Source: Hemileia vastatrix (lineage: Eukaryota; Basidiomycota; Pucciniomycetes; Pucciniales; Zaghouaniaceae). From it: a DNA stretch of 64,000 bases. The notes under the pieces were generated by a model. That model saw only the letters and a list, made by a program, of their open reading frames with translations. It had not been told where the DNA came from and made no database searches. Shown here piece by piece: positions 57,568 to 64,000 of this stretch (its first letter is position 1; the number at the start of each line of letters is the position of its first letter). The position numbers and the translations under genes are program-made. The stretch spans positions 27,522,501 to 27,586,500 of the forward strand of contig JASXTE010000015.1 in the NCBI GenBank assembly GCA_030280995.1. The letters run 5' to 3'.

Positions 57568-60177
57568 ATGTCTTCTTCTGCTGTTGCTTCTGGATCTTCT
57601 AACCCTCTTACTCCCTCAGTTAGAATTGTTTCTTGGGATGGCCCAAAGTTTGATGGGGAGGAGGTTAAATGGTTCATTAGCAGGTATGAAGCTGCTGCTG
57701 CTGTTGATGGTGCTTCTCATGTGGACATGGTGAAGGAAGTTAGATTTTTTATTGCTGATAGGGAGGTGGAAAAAGAGGTTATTGCTATGCAGGCATTTAA
57801 GGACAAGGATTGGGTTAAGCTTTCTAAAGCTATGGTTGATAGATGGGGTGTTAGGTTTACTATGATGGACCTCAATAAAATTGTTGGAGACTGGCAAGCA
57901 AAAGGTGGAGTTTCTTCTATGGCTGACTTCAAAAAGCTCTGTGTTCAGTTTGATGAAGTGGTGGAATATCTCATACTGGTGGACGAGTTAGTGCATGAGA
58001 ACCAAGCAAAAGATTTGTTTTGGACAGCATGCAGCAGGGATATTCGTATGGACGTCTTGAAGGATCTTTCAAGAAAAGATTTGATGAAGGAACTGCCTAA
58101 TGGTGAGCAGAAACTGCCGGCTCTGGAGGTTATCAAGGACAACATTCAAGCCCATCTAAAGTTATTGGCTTTGGACAAATATCAAGAGTCATGCACTCAA
58201 TATGTTAGCAAGGTTAGCGAAGTTTTGGCCGAAAACAACGATATTATGGTCAAAGCCCAGGAGGCCAAGAAGGCACAAATGGGATTACCGGCTGCTAAAG
58301 TTGAGGGCAATGTAGACAATAAGATGGTCGATCACTTGGCCGATTTAACGAAACAATTAAAAATATTTGTTCAAGAGACTCAGAAGGCCAACAAGGCCCC
58401 AATCGCTTCTTCGTCGACGTCGACTTCTTATCAGTCCAGAGGTTATGAACGTCGAAATTATAATGGCAATAACAATGGTAACCGCTTCCCAGGCAATGGG
58501 AGAAATGGTGGTAATGGTGGTAATGGATATAGAGGTGGCTATGATGAGCCAAAGGTGTGCTCCTATTGCAATAGGAGGGGGCACAGAGCAACAGTTTGTT
58601 TTGCTCTTGATAAGGATATGGATGCTGGGCGAGTTTTATTTGATGGTAAAGTTTATAAATTTCCCAATGGTTCGTTCATCAAGCCCAGTGATGGACAGTC
58701 TCTTTCTGATTTGGTCAGAAGAAGTTTAACGGCTGAAAGGAGAGCCAGATTTGAAGAGGTGACGGATGAAGATGTTAATGCCAAGGGTGGCAAAAATGGT
58801 AATGTTAATGGTGGAAAAGCTGACAAAGGTAAAGAGAAAGAGGTCAGTAAAGCCACATTTTCTACTTCTTTTGGTGGTTTAGAGCTGGCGACGGTTGCCC
58901 AGGTGGAGGGTAGCTGTATGGCTGGCAAATACGATGTGAATGCTGCTAGAAGAGCAGCTGCTACTAAGGCGAAAAGTAGCATTCAGAGCCAATTGAGGGC
59001 TAATCCTGGCAAGGCCAATAACAAAGTGAACCCTTACTCTAAGGACAAGAATTCTAGTGCTCAAACTGCCGCCAACAAATTGAACCCTTACTCTAAGGAC
59101 GAATTATATAAAATGCAGAAGGGGATTGCTGATATGGGGCCCCCTAGTTATGGCAAGTTTGATTTAAATGGTGAGCCTATGCCAGAGGATGATTCGGATT
59201 CTGAGGAGGACGTACCGTTGGCGTCTCTACCCAGACCAAGTTTTAGCGGTCCCATCCCAATGGAGGGAGTAAGAAGGACTAGCGATGGATCAGGATTAGT
59301 GCAAGAAGCTGGTGACGGAGTTAGGGTTATAGAAAGTGAAGATGTTATTATGGGGGGTGAAGATGGCTCGGTTGGACCTCAAGAGGTACCCAGGGCCAAG
59401 GTTGTTAAATCAAAGGTCCAGTATGAGCGGCCAGTAGTTTCTGGTCAAGCTAATGCGATGGACGCAGTTTTGAATAGGGTGAATCAACTTCAGATTCCCT
59501 TATCTTTGGGGGAGTTATTTACGATTAGTCCGGCGCTTGCTGAAAAGCAAAAGAAGCATTTGAAGAGGCGTCGGGTTTCCACTGGAGAGGTGGAATATAT
59601 TTGTGAAAATGCTGAAAAGTTTGGTGAAGATGTAGATACGCATTTTTCCGCTCCCCTGGGTTACCTGGTGGTAACTCTTAACGGTAAAGAAGTAAAGGCC
59701 TTGGTCGATTCAGGGTCTCAAATTAATTTAATTTCATTGGAGCAAGCGACGAGTATAGGCTTGCCAATTAAAAGTGGAACTGGGGGAAACCTCAGAGGTA
59801 TTGGAGGGCATGCAACAGAGCTGATGGGTACAGCTGAGCATGTCAGGTTAGGCATTGGTGGATCTGTTGGTAAGGTTCACTTTTATGTGGCCAGAGGAGC
59901 AGTCAAAACTGTTCTTGGTGGTCCTTTTTTGATGGATTTTGAGGCCAGGATAGGGTATCAAGCTGGCATGGGGATTAGTTTGGAGATCACTGGTGAAGAT
60001 ATGCGGAGGTTACATATGCGGTTAGCGCCTCCTGGAGATGAAGGTTGGGAAACACGGCCAGGGATTACTACTCTGTGCCAGTGTTGTGTTTGCACCAAGA
60101 AGCGGCATATAAAACGGACGGCTTCTGGTGAATTATGTTTGATGGAAAGGGATGGATGCCCTCATTTTTTGGGGTAG
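57568..60177 (+). CDS. G2 Gag-protease polyprotein (869 residues)
   Basis: The first ATG after the leader opens a single frame of 869 codons. Residues 15-260 form the capsid-like Gag (GPKFDGEEVKWFISRYEAAA near the start, then helical). A Gly/Asn-rich segment at about 290-325 precedes the zinc knuckle CSYCNRRGHRATVC (residues 331-344, CX2CX4HX4C). A Lys-rich and repetitive part follows (NKVNPYSKDK and NKLNPYSKDE near 490-510). The retropepsin has LVDSGSQINLIS with Asp at residue 714 and GGPFLMDF later. The last 60 residues include CCVCTKKRHIKR. The stop TAG at 60175 overlaps pol, which is in the -1 frame. Gag assembles the cytoplasmic particle, and protease matures it. Confidence 0.93.
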   Translation: MSSSAVASGSSNPLTPSVRIVSWDGPKFDGEEVKWFISRYEAAAAVDGASHVDMVKEVRFFIADREVEKEVIAMQAFKDKDWVKLSKAMVDRWGVRFTMMDLNKIVGDWQAKGGVSSMADFKKLCVQFDEVVEYLILVDELVHENQAKDLFWTACSRDIRMDVLKDLSRKDLMKELPNGEQKLPALEVIKDNIQAHLKLLALDKYQESCTQYVSKVSEVLAENNDIMVKAQEAKKAQMGLPAAKVEGNVDNKMVDHLADLTKQLKIFVQETQKANKAPIASSSTSTSYQSRGYERRNYNGNNNGNRFPGNGRNGGNGGNGYRGGYDEPKVCSYCNRRGHRATVCFALDKDMDAGRVLFDGKVYKFPNGSFIKPSDGQSLSDLVRRSLTAERRARFEEVTDEDVNAKGGKNGNVNGGKADKGKEKEVSKATFSTSFGGLELATVAQVEGSCMAGKYDVNAARRAAATKAKSSIQSQLRANPGKANNKVNPYSKDKNSSAQTAANKLNPYSKDELYKMQKGIADMGPPSYGKFDLNGEPMPEDDSDSEEDVPLASLPRPSFSGPIPMEGVRRTSDGSGLVQEAGDGVRVIESEDVIMGGEDGSVGPQEVPRAKVVKSKVQYERPVVSGQANAMDAVLNRVNQLQIPLSLGELFTISPALAEKQKKHLKRRRVSTGEVEYICENAEKFGEDVDTHFSAPLGYLVVTLNGKEVKALVDSGSQINLISLEQATSIGLPIKSGTGGNLRGIGGHATELMGTAEHVRLGIGGSVGKVHFYVARGAVKTVLGGPFLMDFEARIGYQAGMGISLEITGEDMRRLHMRLAPPGDEGWETRPGITTLCQCCVCTKKRHIKRTASGELCLMERDGCPHFLG

Positions 60178-63100
60178 CAGGGGCTGATCACTCTAATGTT
60201 GTAATCTCTCCTCAGGATGAGATCCCGGATTGCAATAGGTCAGCTCACTTGGAGATAATTCAAGTGGATTCTCAATTATTTTCTGTTAATATTACTTTGG
60301 AGTGCAAATATGTTATGGACTTTTCTATATGTTTATTGGATTTACCCGGTTTTTCTATTAAATTTAAAAATGGTGAAAAAGGCAAAATGGGCCAAATTAG
60401 GTTGGATAAAAATTGGAAGGGTATGTTTTATGACCTCCAGCAAGAGGGTAAACTGCGAAAATCTTATCAAAATCCAATAAAAAATCTCAGTATAATTAAA
60501 ACTCAAAAAAATAATTTTTGTGAAAATTCAATTCCGGTCCTCCAGCAAGAGGTTAAACTGCCGAATTTCTTTACAGGTGATTTGATGTTGGATAAGGGAA
60601 GCAAAGGTGTTGGAAAATCTGTTTATAAATTAGACGAGGGAGAGAAAAAAAGGGTAAAATTTAAAAATGAAATAAAATATTTTTCTAATTTTTCTTATTC
60701 TGATTCTGGTGATGAAGAATATTCATTTGATGAAAGTTTTAATGGCGATAAAAAAGAAAATGTTTTACCTCAAGTTAATTTAGATGTGGACGCAGCCAAA
60801 TATAAGAAAGTAGCAAATAAAGTTCGACCTATTAATGAACCGCTACCTGCTGAATTAAATCCACCTTTGAGAAGACCAAGGTTATCAAGAGATCCTTATG
60901 AAAGTCCCTTGGTAAAGAATCCGCCTGAATTTTCTGAGACGTCAAGAATCACTTTTGAGAGACTGGGTGTTGTTAATTTTGGACCTGATGGTTGGTTTTC
61001 TGGAGAAGAGAAGAAGTTGTTGTTGGATGTGATGGTCAAGCGAGAGAAGGCCATTGCTTTTGTAGAAGAGGAGAGGGGTGTGTTGAAGCATTCCTATGGG
61101 GAGCCTTACAAGATTCCTGTGGTATGTCATGAACCGTGGCAGCAGAAACCGATTCCTATTCCGGCTGCATTGAAAGAAGCTTATATCGAAGTTGTCAGAG
61201 AACGGATACGCACTGGACTGTATGAGCAATCAACGTCAAGTTATTCTAGTCTGGTATTTTGTATCAAGAAACCAAATGGCAAGCTTAGAGTTGTTCATGA
61301 TCTTAGGGAATTAAATAGGGTTACAATAAAGGATGCTGGGATACCGCCTAGTGCTGAGGAGTTTGTTGAAGCGTTTGCAGGGAGAGTGTGTTATGGTTTG
61401 GGAGATATTATGGGTGGATATGATGAGAGAGAGTTACATCCGGACTCAAGGCCTCTCACTACATTCGATACACCACTTGGACGTTTACAGTTAACAAGAT
61501 TACCACAAGGAGCAACAAATTCGGTTGCAGTTTATCAAGCTCAGATGGCTTGGATCCTTCAAGATGAAATTCCACAATATGCTGGAATCTTTATAGATGA
61601 TGGAGGAATTAAGGGACCAACAACCGACTATGATAACCAGGTGTTGGAAGAGAATCCCGGGATACGCAAATTCATTTGGGAGTTTGCAATTACTTTAGAA
61701 AGAATCTTGTTTCGAATTGAAGAGGCTGGTTTAACTATTTCAGGTTCAAAATTTTCCTGTTGTGTGCCAGCCTTAGAAATATTAGGCCATGTGGTATGTA
61801 GAGAGGGTAGGATTATGTCCAAGAAGAAAGTTAACAAAATTCAGTCCTGGCCAAGACCCAAGAATATGACCGAAGTTAGAGGGTTTTTAGGCGTTTGCGT
61901 ATATGTTAGAATGTTTATCAAGGACTTTTCTTCATTGGCAGCTCCATTGAGACGGTTAACGAGAAAGGATGCAGACAGGGAGTGGGATGAAGAGTGTGAG
62001 AAGGCGTTTGTGAAGTTGAAGGTGGTTGTGGGGAAGGATTTAGTCCTGCACAAGTTGGATTATGGAAAAGATGCTGGCAGAATTTATTTAGCAGTTGATT
62101 CAAGTCAGGTTGCAGCTGGGGCGGTTTTGTCTCAGATGGATAAAGCTGGTTACATCAGGCCAGTTAGGTATGAATCTGTAGTATTTACTGAGGTCGAATC
62201 AAGATATTCTCAACCAAAATTGGAATTATGTGGTGTGGCAAAAATACTGAAGAAACTTCAGCATATTTTGTGGGGGCATCATTTTGAGTTGCAAGTGGAT
62301 GCGAAATCGTTAATCCAGATGATTAATTCCCCAAGTTTACCAAACGCACCCATGACGAGATGGGTAGCTTTTATTCAACATTTTTCTTTTGATTTAGTTC
62401 ATAAGCCTGGAAAGACTTTTACTATGCCAGATGGTTTATCAAGGAGACCACCCACTGAAGAAGATTCCGACTCAGAAGAGTTCGATGAAGATATACCTAT
62501 TATCAAAGCCAGCACTAAAGGAGCTGAAGACTTTTCATACCTCCCCCATGAGGTTAAACTGGCAGGACTATTGTGTTTAGATTATGGTGTTGATGACCTC
62601 CACCAAGAGGATAAACTGGAAAATAGTTTTTATGTTAATAAAGGTGTTGGAAAAGGTGTAGATAAATTCGGCAGAGAGGAGGTAGAAGAAGATGTGGTGT
62701 ATGTAGAGGAAGATGGATTGGTAGTGTGGGATAGTAGTAAATTAAGGAATGGTGTATATGTTGGAGAATTAGAGAATTTAAATAAAAGGGTGGATAAAGA
62801 GAAAGAGGTATTTTTGAATACGGTTTACGAAGGATCCAAAGGTTCAGAAGAACAACGTCGAAATAGCTCGATTAAAGATTTATTTAGGGGTCAACGATTA
62901 TTGGCTCATTCATGTGCAGGTGATATTGGTGATAGAGAAGTCCCTATTGATGTTATATTAATTGATTTTCAAGATGAAGTCTGGGGTCAGACTGGTTTTT
63001 ATTTTTTGTTAGTCAAATATTTGTTGACTTTAGAGAGGCCAGAAGAGTGTGAAGACGATGAATGGGTGGCTATCAAGAGGAAGTCATCTACGTTTTACCT

Positions 63101-64000
63101 ATCTGGTCGACGTTTAATGAGGAGGAGGTATCCAAATCCTCAAGTAGTTATAACTCAACAGAAGGGGCAAGAATTAGTTTTGAAATCACTGCATGAAGAT
63201 CTCGGGCATAGAGGCGTTGGAGAAACATTTAGAAGAATTTCTGATCGATTTTGGTGGCCTGGCATGAAGATGGCTGTTAAACAGTGGGTTCAGTCATGCG
63301 AAGAATGTCAAAGACGAAGTTATTTAAGGCCAAAAGAACCTGGACGCGCGACCGGTGAATATACGCTCTTTGGGAGAGTTAGTTTAGATGCCGTTCATAT
63401 AAAAGAGGGACGGTATAAATATTTAATTGTGGCCAGAGATGATTTATCTGGTTGGGTAGAGGCAGCGCCTCTTATTAATTTAACTGCCAAAAATGTGGCA
63501 GAATTTTTTTTGAATAATTGGGTATATAGGTATGGGGTGATGAAGTTGGTAACGGTAGATGGAGGTCCTGAATTTGGGACAGAGTTTAAAGAGGCCATAT
63601 TGAAAGTTGGACCAAAGGTTAGGGTAGCAACCCCATATTATCCTGAAGCTGAAGGCATGGTTGAAAGAGGGCATCAAGTTATCAAGGATTCTTTAGTTAA
63701 AATGTGTGGGACAAGTGCCGAAAGATGGAGGCACTATTTACCTTTAGTTTTATTTGCTGATCGAATCACTGCCAAAAGGACGACCGGATTTTCACCTTAT
63801 GAACTTGTTTTTGGACAGAAAGCAGTTTTACCGGTTGATTTAGAAGCTGAATCATATCTTGGAGTTGACTGGGACACGGTCAAAACTACTGAAGAATTAT
63901 TGTGTGCAAGAATGATGCAGCTAGAAAAGAAAGAAGAATATTTAGAAAAGGCATATTCGCGGATGATGAAGATCCGAAATCAATCAGTTAGATATTGGGA
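60132..64000 (+). CDS. G2 Pol: RT, RNase H, integrase (C-terminus outside window)
   Basis: This frame opens after a TGA at 60129 and stays open to the window edge (1289 codons visible). It lacks its own start near the front, so it should be made by -1 frameshifting from gag. RT (about 61250-61850) shows KLRVVHDLRELNRVTIKD, LTRLPQGATNSVAVYQ and the catalytic IFIDDGGIKG. RNase H (about 62080-62320) shows LAVDSSQVAAGAVL and KLELCGVAKILKKLQ. Integrase (about 63180-63990) shows LHEDLGHRG and CEEC zinc ligands, then Asp in SLDAVHIKEG, Asp in TVDGGPEF and Glu in PEAEGMVERG. Two linkers (60240-60860 and 62460-63100) are acidic and variable. RT, RNase H and integrase look fully functional. Confidence 0.93.
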   Translation, partial: MMFDGKGWMPSFFGVAGADHSNVVISPQDEIPDCNRSAHLEIIQVDSQLFSVNITLECKYVMDFSICLLDLPGFSIKFKNGEKGKMGQIRLDKNWKGMFYDLQQEGKLRKSYQNPIKNLSIIKTQKNNFCENSIPVLQQEVKLPNFFTGDLMLDKGSKGVGKSVYKLDEGEKKRVKFKNEIKYFSNFSYSDSGDEEYSFDESFNGDKKENVLPQVNLDVDAAKYKKVANKVRPINEPLPAELNPPLRRPRLSRDPYESPLVKNPPEFSETSRITFERLGVVNFGPDGWFSGEEKKLLLDVMVKREKAIAFVEEERGVLKHSYGEPYKIPVVCHEPWQQKPIPIPAALKEAYIEVVRERIRTGLYEQSTSSYSSLVFCIKKPNGKLRVVHDLRELNRVTIKDAGIPPSAEEFVEAFAGRVCYGLGDIMGGYDERELHPDSRPLTTFDTPLGRLQLTRLPQGATNSVAVYQAQMAWILQDEIPQYAGIFIDDGGIKGPTTDYDNQVLEENPGIRKFIWEFAITLERILFRIEEAGLTISGSKFSCCVPALEILGHVVCREGRIMSKKKVNKIQSWPRPKNMTEVRGFLGVCVYVRMFIKDFSSLAAPLRRLTRKDADREWDEECEKAFVKLKVVVGKDLVLHKLDYGKDAGRIYLAVDSSQVAAGAVLSQMDKAGYIRPVRYESVVFTEVESRYSQPKLELCGVAKILKKLQHILWGHHFELQVDAKSLIQMINSPSLPNAPMTRWVAFIQHFSFDLVHKPGKTFTMPDGLSRRPPTEEDSDSEEFDEDIPIIKASTKGAEDFSYLPHEVKLAGLLCLDYGVDDLHQEDKLENSFYVNKGVGKGVDKFGREEVEEDVVYVEEDGLVVWDSSKLRNGVYVGELENLNKRVDKEKEVFLNTVYEGSKGSEEQRRNSSIKDLFRGQRLLAHSCAGDIGDREVPIDVILIDFQDEVWGQTGFYFLLVKYLLTLERPEECEDDEWVAIKRKSSTFYLSGRRLMRRRYPNPQVVITQQKGQELVLKSLHEDLGHRGVGETFRRISDRFWWPGMKMAVKQWVQSCEECQRRSYLRPKEPGRATGEYTLFGRVSLDAVHIKEGRYKYLIVARDDLSGWVEAAPLINLTAKNVAEFFLNNWVYRYGVMKLVTVDGGPEFGTEFKEAILKVGPKVRVATPYYPEAEGMVERGHQVIKDSLVKMCGTSAERWRHYLPLVLFADRITAKRTTGFSPYELVFGQKAVLPVDLEAESYLGVDWDTVKTTEELLCARMMQLEKKEEYLEKAYSRMMKIRNQSVRYW
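60165..60171 (+). promoter_or_regulatory. Candidate -1 frameshift heptamer of G2
   Basis: T TTT TTG lies in the gag frame two codons before the gag stop TAG (60175-60177), and pol is open in the -1 frame across it. I see no obvious strong stem directly downstream. Confidence 0.55.
60432..60455 (+). repeat. Hairpin repeat 1 in G2 pol linker
   Basis: GACCTCCAGCAAGAGG followed by GTAAACTG. CCTC pairs with GAGG. It is read in frame as DLQQEGKL. Confidence 0.65.
60537..60560 (+). repeat. Hairpin repeat 2 in G2 pol linker
   Basis: GTCCTCCAGCAAGAGG followed by TTAAACTG, 105 bases after copy 1 and in the same frame (VLQQEVKL). Confidence 0.65.
62538..62561 (+). repeat. Hairpin repeat 3 in G2 pol linker
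   Basis: TACCTCCCCCATGAGG followed by TTAAACTG, in the linker between RNase H and integrase (YLPHEVKL). Confidence 0.6.
62595..62618 (+). repeat. Hairpin repeat 4 in G2 pol linker
   Basis: GACCTCCACCAAGAGG followed by ATAAACTG, 57 bases after copy 3 (DLHQEDKL). Confidence 0.6.

Larger units (their letters stand above)
56288..64000 (+). mobile_element. Ty3/gypsy element G2, apparently intact, right end outside window
   Basis: It has a 1103-bp 5' LTR, a primer-binding site, and one open gag-protease frame and one open pol frame up to the window edge, with no stop or frameshift other than the programmed one. It is visibly richer in G and C than its surroundings. It was the last insertion in the nest, in the same family as G1. 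Confidence 0.95.

Noticed and set aside
57616..58982. Several long minus-strand open frames under G2 gag
   Set aside because: They are antisense shadows of a conserved gag frame, with low-complexity translations and no introns or promoter.

Overview
The window looks like a repeat-dense, AT-rich chromosome segment from a fungus, most likely a basidiomycete and probably a rust fungus (Pucciniales). The sequence shows Ty3/gypsy chromovirus polyproteins, short introns of 53-68 bp with GTAAGT donors, a decayed Tet-like 2OG-Fe(II) oxygenase of the type greatly expanded in rusts, a copia fragment and Harbinger transposase remnants. The rust assignment is an inference from family resemblance. I recognise no intact cellular gene, tRNA, rRNA or CRISPR array.

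Layout. (1) 1-8145: decayed gypsy element G1, plus strand. Its pol is followed by two minus-strand intron-containing genes, each with its own TATA box, and then by a tentative 3' LTR. (2) 8461-12413: P1, a decayed chromovirus fragment, plus strand. (3) 12805-20380: M1, a decayed chromovirus, minus strand, with a well-preserved 5' LTR. (4) 20381-34684: older, AT-rich, repeat-littered DNA. It holds a 380-bp tandem duplication, a copia remnant, an interrupted Harbinger transposase, a Tet-like oxygenase pseudogene, a diverged minisatellite-like array and a second Harbinger fragment. (5) 34685 to the window end: a nest of insertions. Chromovirus M2 (minus strand, 34685-52589) is split by full-length M3 (39309-47684, target duplication GTTTG) and by a 240-bp MITE. 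M3 is itself split by a 1501-bp solo LTR (target duplication GCCAC). The outer LTR of M2 is broken by element C (from 52590), and C is broken at 56287 by G2, a gypsy element that is intact as far as it can be seen and runs off the right edge.

Coding logic. G2 and C both place pol in the -1 frame relative to gag, with a slippery heptamer just before the gag stop. In C a hairpin follows at a 5-nt spacing. M1, M2 and M3 are one chromovirus lineage (C-terminal chromodomain in M2, GPY/F integrase tail). They share a second reading frame overlapping the N-terminal part of gag, and M1 and M3 share a leader made of about ten repeats of a CAGTTGA/TCCTGG motif. Most copies carry stops and frameshifts. 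M3 also lacks the RT core, RNase H and the start of integrase through one clean internal deletion. The features most worth following up are the antisense spliced gene pair in G1, the overlapping gag frame, the frameshift signals, the head-to-head LTRs of C, and the MITE with palindromic ends.
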